Origin: Virgibacillus_F flavescens | Lineage (GTDB): Bacteria > Bacillota > Bacilli > Bacillales > Amphibacillaceae | Length of the DNA: 64,000 bases | Direction: 5' to 3' | Assembly: GCF_050574275.1 (NCBI RefSeq) | Contig: NZ_CP192260.1 | Coordinates: forward strand, 3,038,001-3,102,000 | Shown here: positions 32,451 to 40,986 of the stretch, piece after piece | How the letters are laid out: each line of letters starts with the position of its first letter | Position numbering within the stretch: position 1 is the first letter of the stretch | Translations under genes and position numbers: made by a program | Notes under the pieces: model-generated | The model's database searches: none | Seen by the model: only the letters and a program-made list of their open reading frames with translations | Told to the model about the DNA's origin: nothing

Positions 32451-33074
32451 CTAGTCCTCCTCTGATTTATAAAAGCTATGCTTCAGTATGTTAGAATAAT
32501 TCTCCCACTCTCTCACATATTGATCACCGATTCCTTCAAACGTGTCTATTTCTTTAGCAACTTTTTCCCCGAATCCGGTCATCGTCCAATTAAGAATTTC
32601 GATCGCTCTTTGTACATCAATATCATCACGGAACATGGAATAGTCTAAGTTCTCGTATAGTTTTACAAACCCTTCTTTAAACATAAAATCCACAGTCTGC
32701 TGAACCGTTTCTTTGACCTCATCCGATTCCTCTCGAGTTAAAGAAGTTAAAAAATTAAACACATGTGGAAATTTCCGTAGAATCTGCACTTCGATTAATC
32801 CAATTTTCTCGATTCGTTTAAAAATATCCTGTTCACTCAAATCGATTTCATCATATAATTTCTCGACAAATTGAACACCGTATTCAATTAAATATAAATA
32901 AAGATCTTTTTTACTGGAAAAATAATTAAATAGTGACCCTTTCGAAATTTTCGCTTTTTTTACAATTTCATTCGTGGATGCTTTTTCAAAACCATTTTTA
33001 ACAAATTCTTGTGTTGCTGCGTTAATAATAAGCGCTTGTTTCTCTGGTTTTAAACTGTTAAATATGGGATTAAT
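32451..33074 (-). CDS. TetR family repressor, apparently started at ATT
   Basis: 207 aa. N-terminal HTH is complete: KQALIINAATQEFVKNGF, then ASTNEIVKKAKISKGSLFNYFSSKKDLYLYLI. The frame has no ATG, GTG or TTG before the helix-turn-helix and an in-frame TGA lies 18 bases upstream of the ATT pair; the first conventional start (TTG at 32840) would delete the DNA-binding domain. GGGAGG (33088-33083) is 8 bases before ATT at 33074, giving (M)NPIFNSLKPEKQ, a typical TetR N-terminus. First gene of the exporter operon and probable autorepressor. Confidence 0.82.
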   Translation of the reverse strand: MNPIFNSLKPEKQALIINAATQEFVKNGFEKASTNEIVKKAKISKGSLFNYFSSKKDLYLYLIEYGVQFVEKLYDEIDLSEQDIFKRIEKIGLIEVQILRKFPHVFNFLTSLTREESDEVKETVQQTVDFMFKEGFVKLYENLDYSMFRDDIDVQRAIEILNWTMTGFGEKVAKEIDTFEGIGDQYVREWENYSNILKHSFYKSEED

Positions 33075-33105
33075 AATGCCTGCCTCCCTTCAACTTCAAT
33101 TACAA

Positions 33106-33154
33106 TGACCAATGTGGTCAACATCAATATAACACAAATGACCAGTGTGGTCAA
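33106..33154 (-). promoter_or_regulatory. TetR operators overlapping the exporter operon promoter
   Basis: Two near-identical palindromes TGACCAATGTGGTCA (33106-33120) and TGACCAGTGTGGTCA (33139-33153) lie 33 bases apart, three helical turns. A promoter with TTGACC (33154-33149), a 17-base spacer and TATATT (33131-33126) is interlocked with them, so a bound repressor would block polymerase. Confidence 0.8.
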
Positions 33155-33186
33155 TCATATATTAATTACAATTTAATAATAAAAAT

Positions 33187-33229
33187 AGCAAGCAAAAACG
33201 CCCATTTAATCTAAGCGTTTTAACTTGCT
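33187..33229 (-). terminator. Terminator downstream of the kinase gene
   Basis: AGCAAG...CAAAAACGC (33187-33202) pairs with GCGTTTT...CTTGCT (33215-33229) around an AT-rich loop; minus strand has T runs after the stem. Confidence 0.6.
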
Positions 33230-33291
33230 GCTCACAATCTATTTTCCATCAAAACACCGATAGCTCAGTTAATCGGACTATCCATATCCCG

Positions 33292-33801
33292 TTACTGTCG
33301 ATGCTCTCTGTTTTCTTCGCTCTGCCGGATAATCTCGTCAATAACATTCTCGATTGGTGCGGTGGCGTCGATTATAATTCCGTTTTTCGGAATGTCTTCT
33401 TTCGTTTTGTGCAATCGCGCAATGAATTCCCGTTCTGCTTTTTTTCCACCAAACTCATTTTCCGGTCGTCCGTCTAGCCGCCGATTCAATGTGTCCATGT
33501 CGACCTCGAGGACAAACACGCCATCAAAAAGATCTATGAATTTCGAAAAGTTCCTTGAACCTCCGCAGAAATATGTTACCTCCTCATCCTGGTTTGCGAC
33601 CAAAGATTTTACTTTATCTACATCCCAAATGTGATTCTCGTGCTTGGCGCTATCCGTCGGTGTACCAGTTTCCGGATCGCCTTGATAAGCCAATTCACGG
33701 TCCCCATGAATGGCTTGGTACCCTCGCCGCAGCAATTCGTTGCAGACCGTAGTTTTTCCGGAACAGGAAACGCCTTCTATCAGATAATTCCTAATGCCCA
33801 T
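33292..33801 (-). CDS. P-loop nucleotide kinase-like ATPase
   Basis: 169 aa. P-loop GVSCSGKTT at residues 9-17, then GDRELAYQGDPETG and an adenylate-kinase-like C-terminal part (LEVDMDTLNRRLDGRPENEFGG) with lid arginines. Resembles small-molecule or nucleoside kinases of the AAA_33/AAA_17 type. Substrate unknown. Stand-alone gene. Confidence 0.75.
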   Translation of the reverse strand: MGIRNYLIEGVSCSGKTTVCNELLRRGYQAIHGDRELAYQGDPETGTPTDSAKHENHIWDVDKVKSLVANQDEEVTYFCGGSRNFSKFIDLFDGVFVLEVDMDTLNRRLDGRPENEFGGKKAEREFIARLHKTKEDIPKNGIIIDATAPIENVIDEIIRQSEENREHRQ

Positions 33802-33845
33802 GAATAAACCCTTTCTTCAACTCTAAAAGTTATATTTCATATGAT

Positions 33846-34283
33846 TTATACAGATAAACTCATACTAACTGTTCTGGTTTTAAACCCCATACTTTCGTAT
33901 AGTTTAATTGCTTTATTTCCATTAAATACACTTAACCGGATTTCTGAATATCCTTCTTGTTTAAGTTGTTCAACTGCTGTATTAATCAATTGTTTTGAGA
34001 TACCTTTTCCTCTATATTCTTCTAAAACGAATAATTCATAAATAAATCCAATTGTCTTATTTGAAAACTGATCTTTACTACCACCTATAAGAATCCAGCC
34101 CATCAACTTATTGCTGTCTGTTGAAATTAAATAATAGCAATCCTTTTTTAAAAGAAGTTCTACCAGTTGTTTTGCTTTTTCAATTGTAGGTTTCACTTCA
34201 CCTAACGTTCCCTCGAAAATCACTTGTGGTGATAAATCTAAAATCTTTTCAATTTCGTATTCTCTTGGTTTTCTTATATCCAA
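33846..34283 (-). CDS. GNAT family N-acetyltransferase
   Basis: 145 aa. Motif A region ELFVLEEYRGKGISKQLINTAVEQLKQ binds acetyl-CoA, followed by IRLSVFNGNKAIKLYESMGF, the standard motif B. TTG at 34283 has GGAGG 8 bases upstream and is preferred to the TTG at 34298, which overlaps that site. Acetyl acceptor unknown. Confidence 0.85.
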   Translation of the reverse strand: MDIRKPREYEIEKILDLSPQVIFEGTLGEVKPTIEKAKQLVELLLKKDCYYLISTDSNKLMGWILIGGSKDQFSNKTIGFIYELFVLEEYRGKGISKQLINTAVEQLKQEGYSEIRLSVFNGNKAIKLYESMGFKTRTVSMSLSV

Positions 34284-34359
34284 TAAATTAACCTCCAAAA
34301 CCTCTAACTATTTATGTAATTAAAGTACTTCAAATCAACGGTTCTGTTAGTGGAACAAG

Positions 34360-34794
34360 TTATTCGTGATCCGACAATAGCGGTTGCTTCGAAACAATAA
34401 CACCGTCTTCATCCACGTAGACATACTCTCCGGGACGCCATTCGACTCCACCGAAGTGAAGCGTGCTATTCCGTTCACCCTTGCCAAGTTTCCTGCTTTT
34501 AAGCGGATGTGTCCCTAATGCAAGAATGCCAACATCCATGTTAGCAAGATCGGCGGAATCCCTAACGCTGCCGTTTATAATAATGCCGGACAGCTTTCTT
34601 TCTTGCGCTATCCCTGCTAAACGGTCGCCGAGAAGTGCGCATCGATTCGAACCTCCACCGTTCACAACAATAACGGATCCTTCTGGTACATTTTCAAGTG
34701 CCTCAACGACAAGCACGTTATCCTCATACACATTAACGGTTTCAATTTTTCCTGAAAACTGCTTCTTTTTTCCAAAAGATCTAAATGGTACAAT
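34360..34794 (-). pseudogene. rraA: RraA-like protein, N-terminally truncated
   Basis: The minus strand reads VPFRSFGKKKQFSGKIETVN then VYEDNVLVVEALENVPEGSV and the RraA core GGGSNRCALLGDRLAGIAQE and GIIINGSVRDSADL, all typical of RraA/HMG-aldolase-like proteins (about 160 aa). The first 20-25 residues are missing: an in-frame TAG at 34795-34797 and then unrelated sequence precede it. A GTG at 34731 could start a 123-aa remnant but lacks a good site. The break coincides with the left border of the plasmid-like island. Confidence 0.75.
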
Positions 34795-34842
34795 CTACCT
34801 GTGCGCACATACTGTTGTAAATTCAATAGAGGGAGTAGTTTA

Positions 34843-35631
34843 ATGAAAAAAATTAAATTGTTGTTGACGCCATTAGTTTTCGTCTTAATTTTTTCATCTA
34901 TGATTACTACATCAAGTGTTTCAGCTGAAAGTAAAAGTAAAAACAACAAGGTATCTGTTAGTGTGTTGCAACCAGATTCTGCTACAGAAAAGGTTTTTGA
35001 AAAAGCGGAGTACATTGTAAAGCCAGATGGTAGTGAAGTTATTAATATTAAAGGGTTTCATGGAAAAAATGATGGTATTCAGACGTATGACGTCGAAATT
35101 GATGAGAAAAATAAGACTTATGTAGCTACAAAAATGCAAGGTGAAGAATTAAATACTACTAAAGAATCGATTGCAAAAGAGGTAAACGAAGAAAACACTA
35201 CTAAAGAATCAATTGTAAAAATGGAAAATTCATTATTGGCTACAATGTCAGGTGGAATTATTGCCACAACTGATGATCCTGTTGGAGCAGACTTAGCGAT
35301 AACTAAGCATAAATTATATTGGACTAGTGGTGGATATGACCATAGGACTGGTTCGGCTTGGGGTGCTAATCCAAGTAGTTTGGGAACCCATTGGTATGTA
35401 AATGAAAATAGATTTGCTGGATTAACTACTATTGATGGAGGAGAAACTGTTTATAGTAAGTTATATACCTCTTACTACAATTATGATTTTCAAAGTAATG
35501 ATCAGAGAACAGATATTTCTCATTCAGTAATAATATACGGATATACAGCTGGTGGTTTTAATTATGATGTTAGCTGGACAAAAAGCGGAGAAGCTAGTTG
35601 GTTATTAGATCTTGATATTTCATTATATTAA
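34843..35631 (+). CDS. Secreted protein, 262 aa, possible bacteriocin-like
   Basis: Signal peptide MKKIKLLLTPLVFVLIFSSM with cleavage after SSVSA near residue 28. Two near-repeats (NTTKESIAKEV, NTTKESIVKME) lie in a linker before an aromatic, Gly/Ser/Tyr-rich C-terminal domain (HWYVNENRFAGLTTIDGGET, YSKLYTSYYNYDF). GGGAG is upstream of ATG. AT-rich codon use. I do not recognise the family firmly; the layout (propeptide plus aromatic C-terminal domain) recalls large secreted bacteriocins. Monocistronic, ended by a perfect terminator. Confidence 0.7.
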   Translation: MKKIKLLLTPLVFVLIFSSMITTSSVSAESKSKNNKVSVSVLQPDSATEKVFEKAEYIVKPDGSEVINIKGFHGKNDGIQTYDVEIDEKNKTYVATKMQGEELNTTKESIAKEVNEENTTKESIVKMENSLLATMSGGIIATTDDPVGADLAITKHKLYWTSGGYDHRTGSAWGANPSSLGTHWYVNENRFAGLTTIDGGETVYSKLYTSYYNYDFQSNDQRTDISHSVIIYGYTAGGFNYDVSWTKSGEASWLLDLDISLY

Positions 35632-35633
35632 CG

Positions 35634-35675
35634 AAAAACCATCAAATCAAAGTATACTTTGATTTGATGGTTTTT
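35634..35675. terminator. Strong bidirectional terminator
   Basis: A perfect 21-base palindrome arm pair (35634-35654 with 35655-35675), AAAAACCATC...GATGGTTTTT, directly after the secreted protein gene and before a convergent gene. Confidence 0.85.
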
Positions 35676-35680
35676 AAGTT

Positions 35681-36034
35681 TTAAAATTGTTTTACCACAT
35701 TTCTTTTTTTGGCTATTCGTATTAAAAGAAAGCTAATTAAATAAAAAATATTGGTGATTCCAAACAAAATAAAAATACTAGGTGTAAAAACTAAATATAA
35801 ACTTATGGGTAATGACCATAAAAATGATATTAGCATTAAGAAATTTTTAGATGTTAAAGAAGCGATAATAGCTAGACAAGCAGGAAGAAACAACATAAAG
35901 AATGTCATTAATATAGGTCCAACGCCATTAGGATCGGAATAAGGATTATAAAAATTTAATATAACCCATAAAAATACACTAGAGACACCGGCTGTTACTC
36001 CTAAGAAAATTGATATTTTTCTAATGTTAATCAC
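35681..36034 (-). CDS. Small four-span membrane protein
   Basis: Up to 117 aa with four spans. The start is uncertain: a GTG at 36034 sits inside the AAAGGGG ribosome binding site, whereas an ATT at 36025 is 8 bases after it and gives (M)RKISIFLGV. It is convergent with the secreted protein gene in the plasmid-like island and could be its immunity partner, which is a guess from position only. Confidence 0.6.
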   Translation of the reverse strand: MINIRKISIFLGVTAGVSSVFLWVILNFYNPYSDPNGVGPILMTFFMLFLPACLAIIASLTSKNFLMLISFLWSLPISLYLVFTPSIFILFGITNIFYLISFLLIRIAKKRNVVKQF

Positions 36035-36112
36035 CCCTTTATTTCATTTCTAATGTACTTAATAGCTTATTGTCAGCTCGAACGAATACCCTAATCATCT
36101 ACTAAAACACAT

Positions 36113-36146
36113 ATATACCCTACTAAAATTAATTTAAAGGGTATAT
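36113..36146. repeat. Inverted repeat in the island
   Basis: ATATACCC (36113-36120) and GGGTATAT (36139-36146) are perfect arms 18 bases apart, in a gap between two minus-strand genes. Possibly an operator or a remnant of a plasmid origin. Confidence 0.35.
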
Positions 36147-36224
36147 GAACTTTATGTGTCACTTCTAACGGCTGTTGTAAATCTTGTATTCCTATTATAC
36201 CAAAATTTAAAGATGTTTATGACT

Positions 36225-36698
36225 TCACTTCCAAAACTTCCACCACTTTTTATGTTGGGTTGAAGCAATTTGTTTTTGTGTTTCTAAACTTTGATTCATG
36301 ACATTTATTAAATTTTGATCTCTTTGATTTTGTCGTTTCTCTTGTTGATCTAACCGTTCCAGTATTTTTTGATTAAACTCTAGTTGCGTTTCTATGAAAT
36401 TTTTTAAAGGGTTATCACTTTGTATCGTTGTATCGGTATGCAATATAGATAAATTTTGTCGATATAAACTCGCTATACTTTCAATAGATTCTTCCACTGA
36501 AAGACCACCATGTCTCAACGTAGCAAGATGTTCAAAAGCATATAAATCTGTATTTTTAAAACGTCGCCAACCTTTTTGGTCTTTTTCAAATTCATAGCCT
36601 TTTTCTTCTAGCATTTGAGCGTACTTTCTTACTGTAACTGGTTCAACTCGTATTCGTTTTGCAATTTCTCCAGTTGAATACATTTTAGTTCCCGTCAT
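36225..36698 (-). CDS. MerR-like HTH protein of the plasmid/DUF3967 type
   Basis: 157 aa. N-terminal winged helix (MYSTGEIAKRIRVEPVTVRKYAQMLEEKGYEF, GWRRFKNTDLYAFEHLATLRHGG), long coiled coil with polar residues, then a basic-aromatic tail KKWWKFWK. This is the pattern of plasmid-borne Bacillus/Staphylococcus proteins (DUF3967 C-terminus) probably acting in replication control or partition. ATG at 36698 with GAGAGGTG upstream. Confidence 0.75.
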   Translation of the reverse strand: MTGTKMYSTGEIAKRIRVEPVTVRKYAQMLEEKGYEFEKDQKGWRRFKNTDLYAFEHLATLRHGGLSVEESIESIASLYRQNLSILHTDTTIQSDNPLKNFIETQLEFNQKILERLDQQEKRQNQRDQNLINVMNQSLETQKQIASTQHKKWWKFWK

Positions 36699-37011
36699 AT
36701 CGAATTTCACCTCTCGATATATATTCGATACAACAATCTATTTTCCTTCTCAACTGTCTATACCGGGCATAAATTCAGCAAACAGCTAAAATTCAAGTTC
36801 GATAAAACCAATTTAAATAGAAAAATTCATTCTGCAGCATAAATAAATGATTTAATATTTAATTATTTTTATTTTTTTACAGGGAAACTCCGGCTGATGT
36901 CGAAATACTAATACAATTCACAAAATGGAGGGGATGCACTGTCATACAACAAGATTCCACATACATGTTGTAAGATGTGTCGCAATCTTAATTTAAGGGA
37001 GAGATGTAACC

Positions 37012-37449
37012 ATGAAAAAGTTTAGATTAATTACGTTAACATTATTTATTGCTTTATTAATTCCTACATCGACATTTGCAAGCACAACTGGACCACAATA
37101 TGGAGCAGGTGATTGGGATACCATTTTAGGGAGTAATTATGAAATAGCTACATCAACAACAAAAACAACACGGGTTGTCAACTCTGGCGGAGGAGATGCG
37201 CGTATATGTATTACTGGTATTAATGCTGGAAATGGTATTTCATTCGATTTGTATTCTGACAACCCGTATTCTGATGAGCAAATTCAAGGTTTTAGCTTTT
37301 TTAATGATGCACCATCAGGCACCGCAAGTAGATGGTGTACTGGTAAAATTGACGTAAGACCTTATAAGGATGGAGATTATGCAGAACTTTATCTCAAAAT
37401 GAGATCCTTCTATCAACTAGATACTGTTTATGTTGAAATAGAGGACTAA
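37012..37449 (+). CDS. Secreted protein, 145 aa, two cysteines
   Basis: Signal peptide with cleavage after STFAS (about residue 24). The mature 120 residues are beta-rich (TTRVVNSGGGDARICITGIN, SRWCTGKIDVRPYKDGDY) with Cys residues that may form a disulfide. AGGGAGAG precedes ATG. No family recognised. Located in the plasmid-like island, downstream of an unexplained 300-base AT-rich stretch (36711-37011) with a possible 20-codon leader frame at 36935. Confidence 0.68.
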   Translation: MKKFRLITLTLFIALLIPTSTFASTTGPQYGAGDWDTILGSNYEIATSTTKTTRVVNSGGGDARICITGINAGNGISFDLYSDNPYSDEQIQGFSFFNDAPSGTASRWCTGKIDVRPYKDGDYAELYLKMRSFYQLDTVYVEIED

Positions 37450-37478
37450 AGTTAAATCGTAAGGTGCTTAATTGAGTT

Positions 37479-37826
37479 TTAGCTAATTTTTTCAATATTA
37501 ATTTTAACTGAAAATGAATCTAATTCATTTCTTTTCGCTAAGTGTTCAATAATACTTCTGATATGATCATTAGTCTGTTTTCCTTCATGTTCATTTTTAG
37601 GGATTCCAATAGTAACTGTGATTGTGTTATTTCTTATATTATCTGCCGTTTGCATATTTAAGGTATATCCTTCTTTATGTAGGCTTTTAATGATTTGATC
37701 AGTGAAACTGTCAATATTTTGTATTGTAGTTTCTTCTTTTAAATTACTAAAATGATTAACAACGATGAAGGATCCCGCAATCAATACTAAACAACTTATG
37801 GTGATAACTATAGCTTTTTTTTTCAT
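37479..37826 (-). CDS. Membrane-anchored small protein
   Basis: 115 aa with an N-terminal span (residues 5-24) and an alpha/beta outside domain (NTITVTIGIPKNEHEGKQTND, FSVKINIEKIS). Similar layout to the protein at 25468. Convergent with the secreted protein gene, 30 bases away. Unknown function. Confidence 0.62.
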   Translation of the reverse strand: MKKKAIVITISCLVLIAGSFIVVNHFSNLKEETTIQNIDSFTDQIIKSLHKEGYTLNMQTADNIRNNTITVTIGIPKNEHEGKQTNDHIRSIIEHLAKRNELDSFSVKINIEKIS

Positions 37827-38007
37827 TTAGGATTCACTCCTTAATTCACTTTGTTTTATCTTATGTATATTAACCTTAAATTAGACGAGTAGTTATTTTA
37901 ACTACTCGTCTTTTACCACAGTGCTAGTCATTGTGGTATTTTTGGTTTATTCGCCAATGGCGGCGGAATTGGTCCGGTTTTTGAATTTGATTTTGCCCTC
38001 TGCAAGA

Positions 38008-38062
38008 GCACACGTTTTTAACGACTTATGCAAATAAGTCTAGTGTCTTTATACTTATCTCA
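38008..38062 (+). other. oriT-like region of a MOB-V mobilisable plasmid
   Basis: GACTTA (38023-38028) and TAAGTC (38035-38040) form a hairpin, followed at once by TAGTGTC and TTATACTT. This matches the layout of pMV158-family origins of transfer, where the relaxase nicks in a TAGTGTG/TTA-type sequence after a hairpin, 30-60 bases before the mob/pre gene. The exact nick site here is not certain. Confidence 0.6.
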
Positions 38063-38093
38063 ATAATTTTCTCGGACAAGGGGGCAAAATACT

Positions 38094-39365
38094 GTGAGTT
38101 ATTCCATTCTACGAGTGGCAAAAGTGAAAAATTCAACAGCTTCAAAGGGCATTCAAAAACATAATCAAAGGGAAAATGAAAAGTACGGAAACAAAGATAT
38201 TGACCATGATCGGACGCATTTGAATTACGATTTGATAAACGATGAAAATATAGAATACAAAAACCGAATGGAAGAAGTCATTGCGGAAGGCTACAACGGA
38301 CAAAGGAAAGTCCGTTCAGATGCGATTAAGCATGTTGATGGGATTATTACGAGTGACAAGGCCTTTTTTGATAGCTTACCAGCTGATGTGCAAAACCAGT
38401 ATTTCAAAGATAGCTTAGAGTTTGTAAAAAAAGAATATGGAGAAAAAAACCTACTCTATGCAACAGTTCATCTAGACGAAAAGACACCACACATGCACTT
38501 TGGATTTGTTCCTCTGACAGAAGATGGGCGACTATCGGCAAAAGATGTTGTTGGGAATAAAAAAGCGTTATCGCTACTCCAAGACTGATTCAATGATTTT
38601 ATCAATGAAAAAGGCTATAACTTGGAACGTGGCGAACGCGGTTCAGACGATAAACATTTAGATATGCAAAAATTTAAAGAGAAAACACTTCAAGAAAAAA
38701 TAAACGAACTGGAAAGGGGGTTTGTATGAAAACAGGACGAACTGAAGGTCATGAAAGAAAAAATGGTCGCTCTGTATAAAGGATGGGATCAAACGAAACA
38801 AGTGGACCAGATAGAAATTAAAGAAAGTGGCTTAATTGGCCCGAAAACGGTGAAATTAGCACGTCCTGACTTCGATAATATCATAACTGCTGCAAAGGTC
38901 TCAGAATCGCTTAAAATGGATAATGCGGAGCTTAAACAACAAGTTAAGCAAGTTTCTACTCGAAATACAGCGTTAGAAAAGAGAAATCATCAGCTACAAA
39001 CGAAAGTAGACTCGGTAACGAAACAAAATCAGGAATTGAAAAAAGAGAATGGCGTTCTAAAACAAGAAAATAAATTCTTGCAGCGCACGATCGATCAAGT
39101 CAAAACTCATTTTAAAGAGCAGGTTCATGATATAATTTTGAAAATCGGAATGCTGAAAGTGAACGTGTTGGATAAAATGAAGTTGCCTTTGTTACAAAAA
39201 TATTTTACAGACGATAAAGAAATTCAAGGCGCTCAACTTCTCATGAAAGAAAAGAAAAAAGAGCAAGAAAAAATAAATAACCAAGAAAAAAATGACGAAC
39301 AAAAAGAAAAATCACCCAAACCGAAAAGACAAATTCGGAGAGATGATTTTGAAATGGAACGATAA
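38094..39365 (+). pseudogene. mob: Mob/Pre plasmid relaxase interrupted by two TGA codons
   Basis: GTG start at 38094 after AAGGGGG. The first 164 codons give a MOB-V relaxase N-terminus (MSYSILRVAKVKNSTASKGI, THLNYDLIN) with the metal-binding HLDEKTPHMHFG motif. TGA at 38586-38588 and TGA at 38727-38729 interrupt an otherwise open reading in the same frame, which continues through FNDFINEKGYNLERGERG and a long coiled coil to 39365. No frameshift is needed. Both stops could derive from CGA by C-to-T change. The two parts cannot form full relaxase, so mobilisation should be lost. Confidence 0.85.
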
Positions 39366-39663
39366 AAGTGACTATATCACATGCGATACTTTGCTATATC
39401 ACTACTATATCTCGAGGGTATCTGCACTATATCTTTTAAGCAAAAAATGACCCTAAAGTGATATAACAAAGTATCCAATAGGCACAGCCTATTTATCCAC
39501 TTTTTTTAAAAAGTGGTACCGGATTCCCTTATGCTCTTTCACAATCTCACTTGCATGAGATATAATATTTTTAAATAAAGTGATGTCGCCAGTTCCTGGA
39601 GCGACGAATAAAACAGGAGTCGTTCTTCCCAATGACGACTAAAAATGGGAGTCGGATAATTAA
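39366..39663. other. AT-rich, iteron-like stretch with a gene remnant
   Basis: Short motifs of the type CTATATCAC recur several times in 39370-39470 in both orientations, and CCAC-T/A-GTGG forms a palindrome at 39498-39517, which is suggestive of a decayed plasmid replication region. On the minus strand 39632-39489 an open stretch (TPVLFVAPGTGDI, SEIVKEHKGIRYHFLKKVDK, stop) looks like the C-terminus of a lost gene that I cannot identify. Confidence 0.4.
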
Positions 39664-39694
39664 CCAAAAAAATAGACCTGCATGTAAACAGGCC
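39664..39694 (-). terminator. Terminator of the sigma/PadR/FtsW-like operon
   Basis: Minus strand GGCCTG (39694-39689) pairs with CAGGTC (39680-39675), then ATTTTTTT, 16 bases after the stop at 39710. Confidence 0.65.
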
Positions 39695-39709
39695 ACGTAA
39701 GTTTAAATC

Positions 39710-40981
39710 CTAATTAAAACTACTACCCATCAAATTCTTACGCCGATAAATACTTAACACGACTCCCATCAAAAATGCATTAAACAGCGTTGGCATCATT
39801 CCATAGCTAATAAAAGGCAAGGATATGGAAGTAACCGGGAACATGCCCAGGATCATTCCGATGTTATAAATGAAGGGAACTACAAATAGAGTGATTCCAC
39901 CAACTAAAAGCAATTTCGCATAATGACTATTTACTTTATAGGAGATGACCACGACCCTTGCTATCATAAGAGAAAGAATTAAGACAAGGATAATTGCGAA
40001 CAAATACCCATAGTAATACGTCAATGTTGCAAACACCAGATCAGTATGGGCAGAAGGAATGAACTCTTTTTTTCCAGTTGTGCCAAACCACCCTGCAGAT
40101 GACATTAGCTCTTTCAAACGTAAATACAAATAATTTTCATCATTAGAGTTGAAAAATTCTATAAATCTTTTTAGTTTGTATTCACCTGCAAAAAACCAAA
40201 GATAGATACCACCACTAATTGATAGAAAAGTGGGTCCAACGGCCATTAACATGAGCGTCTTTTTCTCACTTAACTTACTCCACCAAAGCATAACGAATAC
40301 CATTATGGTATAGATAAAGGCAACTGGAAGATTATGTATCATTAACATTAGATACAGAGAAAATAAAAATAATGTACCATGCTGCCAAACTTTTAGACTG
40401 CTATTATTGAAAAAAGAAGCCCAAGCTAGAAATAAAAATGGTAACGACAGTAGGCTATCAAGTGTGAACGGTCCGATTTTTATAACAGGTTCTCCATTTA
40501 CTGCTATAGTTGAAAATAAGTTTATCGCTAGTAGAAGGAGTACACCAATCAGGTAAAACAACCATCCTAACTTTTCTAGTTTCCGAAAATCAATCATCAT
40601 GATTCCTATTGCTGCAACAATACCTATAATCACAAAGAGCGACTTACTGATTAGAAAATGATTTACAGTCATATAGCCGGCATTTCCGAGAGTTACTATC
40701 GGCAAAAACCCCAGTCCCATGGCTGTCACTAATAAAATAATGATTAGCCAATCTACTCTTGGACGATGCAGTTTGTTAAGCGTCTGACCGAGTTTGATCG
40801 GACTTCCCATTTGCTGAACTGCCTTGTCTTCAGCGTCCACCTCGTCTGCACCTTTTTCTATCCATGTGTTCTTTGCCTTTTTCAAATGGAATTCCAATTC
40901 AGCTGCCACAAATTTCTTGGCTTCCTTTGACTTAATATGATTTGTAACTTCTTGTAAAAAGTGATCCCTTCTTTTTTTCAA
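39710..40981 (-). CDS. FtsW/RodA/SpoVE-like (SEDS) protein with cytoplasmic N-terminal domain
   Basis: 423 aa. Residues 1-75 are a charged helical domain (FLQEVTNHIKSKEAKKFVAAELEFHLKKA) resembling the prefix domain seen on stress-linked permeases; the rest has about 10 spans with the SEDS signature SSAGWFGTTGKKEFIPSAHT followed by DLVFA, and FISYGMMPTL at the end for the usual SYGGSS. Canonical SEDS proteins polymerise peptidoglycan; several conserved positions differ, so activity is uncertain. TTG at 40981 has AGGAG 8 bases upstream. Last gene of an ECF sigma/PadR operon. Confidence 0.8.
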   Translation of the reverse strand: MKKRRDHFLQEVTNHIKSKEAKKFVAAELEFHLKKAKNTWIEKGADEVDAEDKAVQQMGSPIKLGQTLNKLHRPRVDWLIIILLVTAMGLGFLPIVTLGNAGYMTVNHFLISKSLFVIIGIVAAIGIMMIDFRKLEKLGWLFYLIGVLLLLAINLFSTIAVNGEPVIKIGPFTLDSLLSLPFLFLAWASFFNNSSLKVWQHGTLFLFSLYLMLMIHNLPVAFIYTIMVFVMLWWSKLSEKKTLMLMAVGPTFLSISGGIYLWFFAGEYKLKRFIEFFNSNDENYLYLRLKELMSSAGWFGTTGKKEFIPSAHTDLVFATLTYYYGYLFAIILVLILSLMIARVVVISYKVNSHYAKLLLVGGITLFVVPFIYNIGMILGMFPVTSISLPFISYGMMPTLFNAFLMGVVLSIYRRKNLMGSSFN

Positions 40982-40986
40982 CGTTA

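Noticed and set aside
36935..36997. 20-codon leader frame before the secreted protein gene at 37012
   Set aside because: GGAGGGG is directly against the ATG, too close for initiation; sequence has no regulatory hallmark.
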